A stretch of DNA of 64,000 bases. It comes from Melitaea cinxia. Lineage: Eukaryota; Arthropoda; Insecta; Lepidoptera; Nymphalidae. Shown here piece by piece: positions 34,276-48,100 of this stretch. A program made the position numbers and the translations under genes. Each line of letters opens with the position of its first letter. Within the stretch, counting starts at the first letter, position 1. The notes beneath the pieces are model-generated. The model was not told the origin of the DNA, ran no database searches, and worked only from the letters and a program-made list of their open reading frames with translations. The stretch covers positions 15,025,210 through 15,089,209 of the forward strand of contig NC_059398.1 in NCBI RefSeq assembly GCF_905220565.1. The letters are read 5' to 3'.

Positions 34276-36846
34276 ATAAATATTTTATTATATATACCTA
34301 ACTATATGCTATAGTAGTATAAAAATGTCTTACTATACTTTAGAATACTTTAAACAGATAGTCGATATGTGTAGGTGTTCAATATTAAAAAAAATTACAT
34401 TTTATTTGATGAGTTTAAGAGAGATAAAACTGCAATACGAGCTCACTAAAACGCCGTACTTGTCTTCATATCGGATTCATTATTACCTTACTGCAGGTTA
34501 CCACTGGCTATTGTATTGAATGAAAACGATAAAACATAACGTCTCTTGAGTTAAAAATAACATATGAATGGCCAGTATTCCCCAGGGAAAGACATTAAAA
34601 AACAAATAAAATGACCATTTGGACATTCAAATGTCGCGGTTCTTGTTCAGAGCTATTATAGTTTATTCATGTTTTTATATCGTATGAATTTTTCTCCTGC
34701 CGTATAGGACTCGACCAAGCCAAATATGTATAACGATGGAAATAGCAATAATTAATTCACAGAAATGTTCGTTTCTAAGGAATAATTATAAGAACTGAAA
34801 TTGTAGCTGTCGACTTGTAAAAAGTTGCGAGCGAAACGAATATTAAATGTCGGAATGATATTCAAAAATGATCTTTATGGTAGTCCGTTTAAAGTACAAA
34901 GTAGGTTTGTATTTATTGCTCCATGAATATTGTCACTCCAAGCTACTTCTTGACCATTACTCATCAACGTGTCGCGTTTTTAATGAATTATTGGCGACGA
35001 GAATATTATGTAGTTACGCGATATACATTTCAAGGTTAGACGACAATACTGTATACTACTATGCTCTTAGAGCTTTTCTTTATATAATTACTTTTATGAC
35101 GAGTCCGTTACCTTATTAACACATAATAAATTTTATTTACTTCATTTTAATGTATTTAAATAAACGCGACTATTTTGAGCACTTAAGCGTTATTTTTTTA
35201 ATGTTGATAAAGATAAGTTATATTACGCAAAATGGCAGTTGAAACGATTGTATCAACAAGTGTTACAATTATGTGTTTTTATTAAATGACATTGTAATTA
35301 CAGTACTATGACACAAAATAAAAGATTGATACATTATGACGGCTGATTCTAAATCATATAACAATCCAACATAAAAAACTTTGATGAAATCGTAACTGTT
35401 CTCTGTCTCTGTCTCGTGTATTTCATAAATATATAGCAAATTAAATTAAAAAATTGTAATTACTATGTATTTACAAATTGATAAATGTGTGCATGTATGA
35501 GTCTCAAAGTGTGTGTATGTGAATACATTAAAAACACGCTATAAAAACAGTATACCATAAAACAGTAGCCCATAGTGTTTAGGCTGGGCTATCGGCAAAA
35601 AAAAAATTAAAATTATACAGATAAAAAATATTTATGCAACAGGCGATTTATTAATCATTTAAGTAAAAAAAATGCCTGTAGGATAAGCATAATATAAACA
35701 AACACGAACATGAATGACTTATTATAAAAAGCATACGCCTTTTTGGAGCCTATGGATGTTTAAATCAATCTCAATAAAAAAAGGAACAAACTTCATTTAG
35801 TAGTAGACAACAAAGATTTTTATTATTAATTATCCTTATGTGACTTCATCGATTAAGTAGTAACGTTAGTAGACACTTAGTCATGTGGCAACAGTACATA
35901 CCCGTAAATAATAACTGATTCAAACAAGAATAATTTTGGACTGCTACAAAAACACTAATGCGTCGTACCTGCACATATCATAAAACTGTCACAGTTTTAT
36001 ATCTTTAGAACTTGTCTGACTGACGATTGAAATTTTCCCAGAATACCTGCCTACTGATATGGCAGACAAAAATAAAAATAACTCAATTATTAATTTTGTC
36101 ATTTCTAGCTAGATCTTAACAAATGCGAATCAATAAATATTACAGCAATATAGATCCACATATAATAGTATCCATCGTCTGTTGGTTTGACTAATTTTCT
36201 GATTTATTTACATTTGAAGGAACTAAAAAAAAAAAAAATTAATAGTGCGGCGCTGTGACTATCAACATGCGGGCACAACCTAAAAAATTGGCTAGTTTTT
36301 AATTTTTATTTTTAAAATGCATGACTATATTTTATCTGGAGGTTTACATCTAAAACGTACATCAACCAATGTCTATCTTTTGATAGTGGATATCTTTTGA
36401 TAATGAATGTCTTTTGATTTGAATTAGCTTGAGATATTATTTGCTGAAAAAAATAAATAATAATTTAATACAAGTAGTCAACGCAACTTGTAGCAGGATT
36501 CATTTTGTTTTTTTAATCATGACATTTAAACAGTAACTGTGTCACAAGAAAAACTTGGAGGGCGCATTAAAAATTATCAAGGCTTTAAATTTACATGATT
36601 ATTTCATTTATATAACTTGTCGATACTGTTTTTTTTTTGGTAGTGTTTTTATGTACTAGGAAGCTTTTAAAGTAATTGCGCATATTTATATTTGAAACTG
36701 GGTGATTCTAGCGGTTTTAGCAGCGTTTTATGATGTTTTTTTTTCTTTTATTTGCTAGTTGATAACTTAAAATTTTTCTAAACATACTTCTACACGTCTT
36801 AGTTAAAGGCTGTTACTTAAAATAGTAATCAGAGTTCTTAAATTGT
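34276..36846. other. AT-rich noncoding DNA, no gene supported
   Basis: Frames at 34325-34519 and 34868-35119 (+) are aromatic- and isoleucine-rich without domains. No RNA gene or shared repeat recognised. Confidence 0.5.
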
Positions 36847-37005
36847 TATGGCAGAGTGGTTATGGCTGCTGGACTAGCAACAAATATTTATATTGCCCAT
36901 TCAGATGACATATTGAGTTTAGGGCGTTTGTATTTGTGTTGTGCTTATTTCTGAACCCCAGAATATTTCTATAAAGTGAAGGCCGTCGAGTGGAAGGTGT
37001 TTATT
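36847..37005 (+). repeat. tRNA-derived SINE relic, family C, copy 1
   Basis: TATGGCAGAGTGGTTATGGC at 36847 resembles a tRNA A box. The body (GCCCATTCAGATG … GTTTGTATTTGTGTTGTG … TCTGAACCCCAG) parallels the copy at 57185-57330 (GCCCATACAGATG … AGTTTGTATTGTGTG … TTCAGAACTCCG). The B box is not preserved here. The assignment relies on combining an A box from this copy with a B box from the other. Confidence 0.4.
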
Positions 37006-37886
37006 TATTTACACGTAATGTAAATAGATTATTTATTTTGTAGATGATATATGAGATATGCGCTACATATTAATTTTATGGTCACTTTTGCGTACTTTTG
37101 GCACTCCGCAGCAAGGTAATATTTTATGATTCAGAGATACGGCTATCATTTTTCATAAGTCTGCCAAGAGAGATATGGAATATTACAGACGTTCCTGTTC
37201 GTGTTTCAAAGTATGAGATGCACATAAAACTTTATAGACACACCTTATTTATTATACCTATAACAATCTTAAGAAGAAGAAAAAATAGGGTTGTGTCATA
37301 TAAGTAATATATTTTGTTCAAAAAAATTAATTCTTTATTACTTTACGTATTTTAAACCCAACTTAGAAGAAAACTAAATAACGAATTTATTTACTATGAA
37401 AATTATTTACATATGGGTTTTGTAAGATATGATTTTTTATAATAAATAAATTACTTGTGAATAAATATATTTAAATAGCTATTTGTCCATTCGCTTTCAA
37501 GAATCGTGTCAGATTAAGCTACAAATTTTCTCTTATTTAGAAGAAACCCTTACGCAGCTGACATTAGGTTTTTGTGTTTTCTTTTGTATTAAAATTTCGT
37601 ATTCATACAGTTAAATAAAATTACGTGTTAGAGAAATAAATACTAATTTTCGATTGCTATAGAACGGGGTCGGACCAATAATAATAACAATTTTATGGTC
37701 ATAGCCGCTGATTAAATGGTTACATCACTCCCATCGTTATGTGCATGGTAAATAGAATCAATTTCTTCCAATACATGTATCATACATTTATATACAATAT
37801 AATCAATGGATTTGTTAGTGTGTGTATATCCTATCATATTTTATATCTAAAATGTACTGTTCGTTTAAAAAAACATCAAATGAGTA
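37006..37886. other. AT-rich noncoding DNA, no gene supported
   Basis: The 69-codon frame at 37098-37307 and the start of the frame at 37739-38026 lack any motif. No other feature. Confidence 0.5.
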
Positions 37887-37968
37887 AGCCCAGTAAAACT
37901 TACGAGGTAGCACACATAAAACATAAGTCGAATTATGAAACTCCTCCTTTTTTTAAGTCAGATAAAAA
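37887..37968 (+). repeat. Fragment of the TIR element family (right end)
   Basis: CCCAGTAAAACTTACGAGG, then CACACATAAAACATAAGTCG, then AACTCCTCCTTTTTTTAAGT and CAGATAAAAAA follow the right half of the element at 1538-1920 in the same order. The left half is absent. The TIR is degraded (AAGTCAGATAAAAAA against GAGTCGGTAAAAAAA). Confidence 0.5.
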
Positions 37969-39408
37969 ACCAAATAAGCGGATTCAAAACAACAAACTCT
38001 TTACATTTCTCACAATCATATTCTAATTAATATGACATGTGTATTTGCACTCGTACGTGAAACACGCGAACGCTATTGTATTCAATGACTAAGTCAATGA
38101 ATTAAGCTAAAAAACGAAACTCAAGTTTCGGTTGTTGATTCCACTACAATAAACGTTACTCTCAACTAACCGTAGCGGCAAAAAATCACGATTTTAACAA
38201 AGTATTTGTAAATGTTCTTGTCTTAAGATTTGCAACGGTAGACGGATGACGTCACAGCACCACGTGTTTGGTAATGGACGTATTGTTTTAGACGCTAATC
38301 ACATGCTAAATGCAACAGACTTAGATCATGTGTTTACAATGTTTGGTTAGATCTTCTTCAATGAATACCTATGTTAATCTGATAGTATTTATAAATCTGA
38401 TCGTATTTATATAAATACGATTTAGAGCCATTTAAATCGGGAATTATACTTGAAGTGACGTGAATAAACACGATAATGTATAGTCTAAGATCCGAACTAG
38501 ACGTAATCTTCGCCCATCTGCTTAATGGATCAAAATTAAATAATTATCTTCTTTAGTATGTTAAAGATAAATCGTGAAAGGGTTGGCTGGAAAATTCCTG
38601 GCCAGGCTATATTATATTCGGCAACCGCCATTCAAACCAGACTTTTAGCAGGCAACCCTATGTCATCGTATTCAAAATAAAACAGCGGTCACTTTGCTGT
38701 AAGATTTGTTTATTAAACATTTGGTTGAAAGTAAGTAGAACAATCAAATATATAATTATTAATATACCCGTTAGTACCTGTTAGCCCAGTAGTTATGTCA
38801 GGAAAATAATAGACAAACTGATGTTGCATTTTCTACAGGCTTCGAAACTGTCGGTAGGTATTATATGTATTCTTTAAGCCCGTAGGTGCATTTTTAAATA
38901 GGAACATTGCATTTTTAACTAGGAATTTTCGGTTAGCATGATCAGCGATTTTTTTTCTATGAGTATGAGATATTTATGCCTCCAACTCCACCACATTTTT
39001 TGCAAACGTATTACGAACGTAACGTGTCACGTCATTTAAGGAAATATACCTAATCATGTGGTCATCAGTAGTATGTCCTAATACATGATACAAAACATAT
39101 TTTTTGTAGATATACTATTATATTCAAGTTTATTCCTATACAATAAAACCAATGGAATTGTTAGATTTAGAAAACCAATGGATTTATTAAAATGACACTC
39201 AGATAATTTTAGTAGACTTATGTATAAAGCTTCAAGTATCACTTAAAGAAGCGTAGTATAAGCGACTGTCTAAGCTAACTGATAAATATCAAATATTGTC
39301 ACAAATAACTACCGCGAGGAAAGTCAATTTTCAGGATAAGCCATACAAATAGATATCAGATACAATATGTCGATAGATGACGTTCATTGTTTATTGTTTA
39401 TTAGAGCT

Positions 39409-39564
39409 CTATACCGCGTCTTCGTAATCTATGAATCGAGGGTTATTGTCAATATCTATGTATCGCTTCTCGGGTAGATCTGTATGAGTTGTTGTTCGTT
39501 TAGTTTTCTTATTTCTAGCATTTCCAAGATTTTTGAAGTTATACTTCTTTTTGGCGCGTTTGGG
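39409..39564 (-). CDS. Candidate terminal coding exon (unrecognised protein)
   Basis: The last 50 or so codons of a minus-strand frame read as a basic stretch (PKRAKKKYNFKNLGNARNKK) followed by an acidic tail ending IDNNPRFIDYEDAV and a TAG stop. AATAAA occurs nine bases after the stop, and a second one follows in TAATAAACAATAAAC, which would suit a very short 3' UTR. A pyrimidine-rich run precedes the segment, and AG dinucleotides near 39551 or 39520 could be splice acceptors. The part of the frame upstream of this (to 39639) looks noncoding. I do not recognise the protein, and no companion exon is seen, so this may be chance or the end of a decayed transposon gene. Confidence 0.2.
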   Translation of the reverse strand, partial: PKRAKKKYNFKNLGNARNKKTKRTTTHTDLPEKRYIDIDNNPRFIDYEDAV

Positions 39565-39631
39565 AAAAATGAAAAAAGAATGTTTAATGATAATGTTTAA
39601 TGAAATGAAAAAGCAATTATGTATAAGATGT

Positions 39632-39776
39632 GCGCGCACACCGTCACGAAAAACCGAAAACCTAAAGTCAACTAGTCAACGAAGAAAAAATTAGCAACGT
39701 CAAGTTAGCTAGCCAATTAATGCGCACGCACACCGTCATAAAAAACGGACACCCTCAAGTTAGCTAGCCAATGAAG
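39632..39776 (+). repeat. Imperfect direct repeat, about 90-bp spacing
   Basis: GCGCGCACACCGTCACGAAA at 39632 and GCGCACGCACACCGTCATAA at 39722 begin two related units. Both continue through a CTCAAGTTAGCTAGCCAA-like segment to ATGAAG or ACGAAG, and a third partial GTCAAGTTAGCTAGCCAA lies between them. It is GC-richer than its surroundings and sits just upstream (on the minus strand) of the candidate exon at 39409-39564. Confidence 0.55.
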
Positions 39777-42488
39777 TACTTACGTGCGTACATAAAGTAC
39801 ACACACACTTTTTTTAAAAACTTGCTTATTTGGTGAAATTTCCTAACCCTTTACTCAATACATAAGTATGTACCTATCTATACCATATATTCTTATGTAT
39901 GCAAAAATCAACTACTAAATAAAATAAAGAGCACGACCATGAAAAAAAAAACGAAATATCATAATCGTTCATTATAAATTGATTACTGAAGCGAATTAAT
40001 AAAACCAGCTAAATGGTAGAGTAAAATCGAAGGTAATGACATAATGAGGGTGCTACTCGTAAATCATGCGAAAACGTTCAAAATACATTAAAACAAGCCG
40101 TTTTAACACCTCCGCATAAACCGTGTATTATAAATATATCACGTAATCGCTCTGCACCCGGTTTTACGACCTCGTTACCCATAAACGGTCAATTATGAAG
40201 CGACGATGAAGTTTTTACCCAGTTTTTCGGTATAATCAACTCGTTGACAATCAGACTTGAACCGAGCTGAAAGTGTGACGGTATTTCCTAGATAACATTA
40301 TAATTACGAATGCGTTCAATTACAAACTAATTTGAATTTATAATTAGACAGTTTGTTAGTTGATCGAGGTGACTCCAATTTTATAGTGCGATAAAATGAT
40401 CTCAATAATTTGTTAAATACCTATTTATTTATTTATTTTATTATATTTAAATACATCTGTGACGAGTTAAACAACCTACCTATTTTTTATATAGTGTAAT
40501 ATAATATCAATAAAAATAAGCATATTAATATCTGATAAACTAACTATCGGTATATTCGATACATTAATTAACAATTAACACTATTTTTTACAAATGAGTA
40601 TGAATTATTCAAGCGGATGAAAAAAAAATAGCTTATGACAAATCGACGGACATGACTACCTCGCAGTGAAATCCGATAACGGTACGTACTGATCGTTCTA
40701 GTCTCTAGAATATTGTACAAAAAACTATAAAAAACATAAAATCTTAATAAGGTCTTTATCTTTGTGTAGACGTAAATACTAGTTCCGTATAAAATATTAA
40801 AAAAAAAAAACAGGAAAAAATACCAGCAGAACTGACGATGTTTTAATTTGAGGCTACATCGAACATTAAGAGATAATTGTAGAGTGTAAAGTAATAAAAT
40901 TTAAATAAGTATATTTTTGTTGCTGTAAACAATAGGTAACGGTATGAAACAAATAGCTGTTTGAACACATCGAACGCTCTTAGATAACAAGACAATACAA
41001 ATAGATGTTCTGCGTTACATCAGACAACGGAAGCGTTACGGAACAGTTCTTAACTCGTCCAGAAATAGTTTGAAAACTTACACAAAATTGAATTTATAAT
41101 TTTTATTATATATGTGTAGAGAAAGAAGATATAACTGACTGTAAGAATCGAACTGGATTCATGATTATAGTAATTGTTATTTTTATTAGTAGCAGATAAT
41201 TTTCTTGAGGTCTTTAAACGGGGACATTAAAACTTTAACTTCTTGTAATATAGTACCGGGTTGTCTTTCATTTCCATTATAATAAACACTAGACTGTGCC
41301 AAACGGTTTTACCAGCTTGACTTTGTGGCAAAAACGTACGAAAATAGAATATAGCACATTCCTCGGTAAATGGACTACACGACACAAAAATATTTTTTCT
41401 ATTCGAACCAGTAGTTCCTGCTATTAGCGCATTCTAAAAAAAAAAAAACAAAAAAAAAACAAACTTCAGCCTTATAATATGAGTATAGACATACATGAAT
41501 TAATAATCTTGTTGACAAGATATGAATATTCCGTAAAGTCAGTATAGTTAAAATCAAGCTAAAATAATGTATTGAAGAAATAGATACTTTTAATAACATA
41601 AATGTGAATAAAAATCATTAATATTCACATTTTTTTATATTTACGCATTGACGAGTTTTTTTTTAATTTCCCGATGTAAAAGACGGGTGTTAAAACTCTT
41701 AGTAAATAATATTGAAGAGGAAATCACCAGCAGCTGTCGTTTCCTCAACAGCACGTACACTTTCATGCTAGATTGACTACTGACGGTCACCGATACGATG
41801 ACGCGTGTATTAAAATATCAGACACTATTTACATACAGGATAAAAATAAACCTATTATTTTTTATTTATTTTTACGCACGTGCCATAACTAGTTTTTTCT
41901 ATGTACAGACGTACAGTTTTATAGTCTGTTTTCGTGAAAACAAATTCAATCTTTAAAATATATTTATTTAAGTAGGTTTCAAAGCACTTTTGATCAAATA
42001 TAAGGGGTCTAAAACATCGGAATTTATTACATTGATGTCTTTGTACATAGCTGTAACATCGTTCAATATAATTATATATTTTTACTACGATTATTATCAT
42101 AAAAGTTTTTAGTCTTGAGTTTATTATATATTTATTAATGGAGGTCATTTAAAATTTACAATATCTACAAAAACACGTACATGTATATACGAGTATACCT
42201 CTAAGAACATTCTAGCACATGTTTACAAAGCGTTCGAGAAACAAACAAAAACAAAATGTATATAAAAGAATAGCTTCGTCATGTACTCTCCACCGAGTAC
42301 GATGACTCGAACACCGGTTGCACAATGATCGTTTGAATTGTTAATTACTGCGTATTAAAACCAACTGAAACGATTGAAGAATACCGTTTATTGATAAAAC
42401 TGTTACGTTTCGTTGCGTTTTTAACATAATAAACTTTATACATATAATAAAGTTATTTTATTTAATGTGCTCATTTCAGGAGTTAGTA

Positions 42489-42801
42489 ATCATTATAGCC
42501 TATACAGTTCACTGCTGGACATAGGCCTCCACAAGTCCACGCCAAAAACAACGTGAACTCATGTGTTTTGCCCATAGTCACCACGCTGGGCAGGCGGGTT
42601 GGTGACCGCAGGGCTGGCTTTGTCGCACCGAAGACGCTGCTGCCCGTCTTCGGCCTGTGTATTTCAAAGCCAGCAGTTGGATGGTTATCCCGCCACCGGT
42701 CGGCTTTTTAAGTTCTAAGGTGGTAGTGGAACTGTGTTATCCGTTAGTCGCACGGGAAGAGAGGGAGTGGCTATATTCTTTAGTACCGTAGCCACACAGT
42801 A
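42489..42801 (-). mobile_element. SINE-like element with RTE-type 3' tail, copy 2
   Basis: Minus-strand copy of the 12747-13088 element, from ACTGTGTGGCTACGG to GTATAGGCTATAATGAT. It is flanked by CAGGAGTTAGTA at 42477-42488 and 42802-42813, a perfect 12-bp target-site duplication; a further GGAGTTAGTA follows on the right. Relative to copy 1 it lacks about 14 bases of the GTGGGTGTCGTAAGAGGCG segment (reads CCCGTGCGACTAACGG). The middle part, around GGCCGAAGACGGGCAGCAGC, is nearly identical to copy 1, so both are fairly young. Confidence 0.8.
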
Positions 42802-42813
42802 CAGGAGTTAGTA

Positions 42814-44982
42814 GTAGGAGTTAGTAAGTAAACAACTATTTGAAAATATTTCTTTTGTTTTTTGTTTGTTGTTATCTCGTTGTTGTTTTTTTTTTTTTGT
42901 TGATAATCTTTTTAAAAAAGATTTGATACTATAATCACGGTACAACATACTTCTGTATACTCGTTAAATAATTTTACAGAAATAATATGTCATCGTTTCG
43001 AAATTTCGAGTACCTAAATATTATTTTATTATTTAGCACTATACACTAATGTGTACATGTAAATTTAACAGAATTAACCACAAAAGCTTGCAATACGATG
43101 AAAAAATAGACATAACTCAAGCGTCAACGTTGATCCACAACTCCCTCGCACATAATAAAAGCCTTTACATACGAGGTTGAATGAACCGAGTAACTATAGA
43201 TCATTAGCGACACTCAAATGGCCTATTCAATGAGCGCGGTCCGCGCACGCAAGAAAGTATGGAAATTTCGAAAAAATAGCTCTTGAATAGACCACATCAA
43301 TCACCCGGGACGCGTTGAAAAGGCAACGTTGCATCAACACTTTCACTAACACTGCTTACTGTCATTATCATAAATCATGGGTTTCGTATCAAACCGCAGT
43401 CGTTTCGCGGTGAAATTCAAGGTTATGACTATATAATAGCATAGCCTATAAACAGCTTTAACAATCTTATTCAAGTTGCGATTAGTTGTATGAGCTCTTG
43501 CGGAGTACAGACTACGAAGTACTGACACAGATTACTAAATAATTATGATACTGAGTTTAATATAGTTCAAAATTCAAAATTAAGATTTCTTTTCATTTTC
43601 ACTAATTATGAAATTTCTTATATTCAAAAACCTTTTGAAATTTTGTCCTAAAATTAAATATGCCATTATAAGACATAAATAGTTTAAATACATTGTCAGT
43701 ACGAGTTTAGCATTTTTAGTTCTAAAGCTAATTTTATATAGTATATATAAACATATATAAATATATAACAAACTTTAGAAAGTCACTGTGATTTCTGAAC
43801 TTTTGCTACTAACAATATACAAATAAATATTTACATTAATTATGAATCAAATTTGTAGTCTATTAGCAGTCAATAGAAAGTTCACTTAGAGATAAAGAAC
43901 CCACGTAGAGACGTGGGCTGTAAGTGTTAAAGATTAGAAACTAAATAGAAAAAATAAAGTGTAATTAGTAGTAGTGAAGTTATCAAAACGGTCTTTTAAA
44001 CTGTATAAAAAATACCAGAACATTATGCATAGTTGTGCGTGATACAGTTTGCGTGTGTTGACTTAACTGTTATATTTATGTAAGACACGCAATAAGATCG
44101 CCATGTACGCACAGTGTGATGATATTTCGCAGATTTCGAGAAATTTATGTTAACAATAAGGTTTTCAACGCACGTCAGTTCGTTTATAATTTGTTATAAT
44201 TCGACAAATGAGATCTATTTTGAGGTTTATTTGAAATGTTCCAGAATATATATATAAAGAATATATTATATTCAGGGACAAGCAAATATATTTGATTATC
44301 GACGAATGTAAATAAATTCAGCGATATTTTCCGTTCCTCAACGATAATAAATTAACTTAACGTATCTTTTTATATTGATGAAAGATTTTTTCCCTTCTAT
44401 CTTATTTATTTGTTTACCCCAACATGTTTTACATGTTTCATAAAAAATGTACTTAACAAAATTTTTGAATATATTATTATGATAACAACCTTAGTACGTG
44501 TTACATACGATAACACCAAGAGTCCTACTACTGAAAGGACGGAAATAAAGTTTTACAAGTCATTGGCTAGATAAACATAAGAAAATATGATTAAAAGTTT
44601 TAAGATTAAGTATAAACAACAAGTTTTACTACAAATCAAAAACCTGATATTTTTGTCTATGAATGTACAACTTAATTTGCATTACACTATTTATTGTCAC
44701 TAATGAATAGTAATCACATGTCAGTCGAAGTTATTAGCATCGAAATATAGTCTTAGCACCTCCGAGTAAACATCATCATTCGTGGATCATCGATGATTCT
44801 TGTACAATGAATCACAGCCTTAAGTCGATTCTCTATCAAGAATATAGCTACATATAGCTCGATCTCTCTCTACATATTTACAACTCTATTTGTCTTGAGA
44901 ATTATATCCATGAATAGAATTACAACTTTATCAAATATTTAACTTGACTATAATTCTATATTTTTTTAAGGTTGAATATATT
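42814..44982. other. AT-rich noncoding DNA, no gene supported
   Basis: Frames at 43346-43528 and 43580-43771 (-) have no motif. A GC-richer patch near 43225-43250 (GAGCGCGGTCCGCGCACGC) is a short imperfect palindrome. Nothing else recognised. Confidence 0.5.
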
Positions 44983-45115
44983 GCTGTGTCGCGGATATGG
45001 AAGCACAAACACTTAAACCATGCCCAATATTTGGATCTTTGTATTACTTTTTTTTATTCGTCATGACTTGGAATTGAACTAGTTACCGCAGGCGCAACAT
45101 CCATTTTCTGTGGCC
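44983..45115 (-). repeat. tRNA-derived SINE relic, family C, copy 3
   Basis: On the minus strand, TTGCGCCTGCGGTAACTAGT then AGTTCAATTCC (plus-strand 45070-45080) resemble a tRNA 3' half with a B box. The downstream AAGTGTTTGTGCTTCCATAT and CGCGACACAG parallel the end of the copy at 57185-57330 (…GTGTTTTCAGAACTCCGACACA). Decayed; family membership is tentative. Confidence 0.35.
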
Positions 45116-48100
45116 ACTGTCTTCCTTTCGTTAAATCGGGTGCATTAATTTATGTCAGCAACACAAAACTAACATAGCATCAAAAAATTATATCCCCAGT
45201 ACAGCGTAATCCTTATATTAAGTATTGGATTTAAAATGGACAAAGAAGAAACTTGAGTTGTATTTAGTTTTATTAGTCATGTCGACAAATCAAGTGACGT
45301 GTTACCAAACCCATTCAACGTAACAGTGGGCACGTCGACGGATATTTTAAAAGCATTTTCTATTCTTAGTTTTAGGTTTAACTATCTATGCATTGAAAAT
45401 TTTAATATACGTATCCAATCACCAGCAAAAACGCCAATTATACACACTTATAAACACAACACTTAAAATATTTGTAAACATTTCAAACACGTGAGTGAAC
45501 AAACATTTTGTTACAAAATTCAATTAAAGTTATTTTTGATTAGACCTGCATTTTTAATCGAGACCAAAGTCAGAATTTCTTCTCAAAACTTCGAAGTTGA
45601 ACATAGTTACCCGAAACAAGAAAAAGTATTTATCAGTATGCTGTTAAAAACAGTGCGAGATTATTTAAACGTAAAGGTGTAAATTGTGTCATAAAAGTGT
45701 TAAAAAAATTAAATAAGCGTTTTATTTCATATACCTATAATAATAAATAATTGTTACAATTCGAAAAAATAATTGACATTTTAAATAAATTAAAAACTTG
45801 TGTCTTTTATTAATTTGTTCGACATGTATTGTACATTAATTTCTATATCGGATGACAGATGTAATTAATTAAAATTATATCAAGTACCAACAACGTCGAA
45901 AGTTCCACAATTTAAAAAAAATTCTCACACATTTTATATGTCTTTACTGTAATACCTTTTATATTGAACAAAAGAAACGATAAAGACCAAAAATAATAAG
46001 GTCGTGAATATTTAATGCACCTTAAAACGATAATAATTCACAATAAGATTTCAATTGTATGAGTCATAAAATTCAGTTATTTCAAAAACAATTTATCGAA
46101 TAAGTCGACCTCAATTATCATAGCACAGAAACCTTAAAGGGCACACAATCATGAAATTACTGATACAAATAAGTTTCAAATTACATCTTGCGGTTATTTC
46201 ATCACAAATTGACAATTACCGTGCCCCCATCGTGACTGCATTGCAAACACTAATCACGCACCTACTTTAAACATTTCTCTCTTACAAGCGTGTACATTGT
46301 AGTTGGACAAAAAAATCAATTAATATTTTCACTTAAATTATGATTATTTTATGTATCTGAAATAAGTTATTAAATGATTTTCTGGTAGTTATAATTTTTT
46401 TATACAATGCATTTTTTAATTATATATGCAAATAAAAATTTCTTCTAAAAACAATAAAAGAGATTTAGGGCATTTACCTTAATATTATTTCAAAAATTAG
46501 ATTAATAATGACACGAAGTTTTCGTTTTAATACTCGTTTCTTTGATCTTGACTTTATTCTGGCATTTCTAAAAGTTGGCATATTTCGTACTCTTGCGTAA
46601 TTCTTAATCGAAGACACCAGGAAACCGGCAATCGGCGATGTTTATAAAACAAAGACCGTCTGCTTTTTTATTATAGATCAAAACAGACTCCGCTTATGCT
46701 TATATGAAACGAATGTTAATTTTACGGTTTGATTTTATTCAATTATACCTTTATACTACCGTGAGTTTATAAGTTAAATACTTTTTTAAATGAAAAACTA
46801 ATCAGCGACGATCCCATTGAAGAATAGAAATGTGAACTTTTTACATCGATTCAGTAATTACAAGTGATTACCGATATAATGACTAGTGGTGTTAATATGA
46901 GTTTTTTTTTTTATTATAGTGATTAGTTTCACTACTACGCCATCATAAATTGATTATTATACTGTTACGAGATTATCATAACACGATTTTAATTGCACAA
47001 TTTCATTGCAGATTGCATAGAATTCATCAATACTGATTTATAGGCTGTTTTTTTGTTTAAATGCCATATTTTCATTAAATAAGACTGCATTTAGGTACTA
47101 AAATTAAGAGCAATTATAAACGAAAATATAATTTATTACGATATACTTAGAATTAATAAAATAGGCTATGTAGAATTTCTAAAAATAAAAGTAGCTAAGT
47201 TCCATTTTGTTTGATAAATATTTAAGACTGACTGTTTTTTAAAACTTGCATTGTTTTAATTTCCTTTAACAGAAATTAAGAAGGACCAAGATACTACATA
47301 AAGAGCACAACTCTATGGAAATGGCCATAAACAACTCCACGTGTATCAGTTATATTAAAATCAGTACAATCGAAACGGAATCGAAAAGTTAAGAGAAACA
47401 AAATAAAGATTATACAATAATGTATAAGAAAAAGATTTACGTACGAGATCTACTCGGATAAATGCGACCAATTGGATGTTTGAGATACCTTTTAAATAAA
47501 TGTGAACACAATCGCCGGTAAAAGGAGATCACTTTGGGCGCAAGTCACTGCAGACAATGGGCAGTGTGTCCAGAAATTAAATAAAGTGTGCCACAAGTCA
47601 AAAACATTAGCGAATAATAATCATCTACTAATATTGGTAATCACCATAAGAATATTTATTTATTTGAAGATATATATTTTTAAGACTTTTTTTATATATC
47701 CCCATCCTTGTCTTGAAATTGGTTCTCCTAGATTCAGTAAAGTTATAATTTTAATATTTTAAACTCTACATCAAAGTTTTTCTTGGGGAAGAAAATGTAC
47801 AAGTGTTTGACCTTTGTATTATTATTATTATATCTATAAGTATATTGTAGATGCTTGGAATACTTTTATAGTAAAGGTATGTGGGTCAATATCGTTCAAC
47901 AATACTTCTAAGGCACGTTGAACGTAATATTCAATCGGGCATAAAGATTGTATAAAATATCTGAGACGTTCTACAATCTATGTTTAAGCGACTTCTGTTC
48001 AAAATATGCACAATATATGGATATCGATGATGCTATGTTGTTAATAATTATATTTTTCTATAAATTTGTTGAGTTTTATCTTATAATAAATAGCTTTGAA

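Larger units (their letters stand above)
37969..42476. other. AT-rich noncoding DNA with one candidate exon
   Basis: Mostly featureless. It contains the candidate coding segment at 39409-39564 and the short tandem repeat at 39632-39776, both listed separately. Frames at 41399-41599 and 41855-42148 (-) are low-complexity and unsupported. Confidence 0.45.

Noticed and set aside
42259..42285. TATATAAAAG with a TCAT downstream as a promoter
   Set aside because: Spacing of about 20 bases is too short for a TATA/initiator pair.
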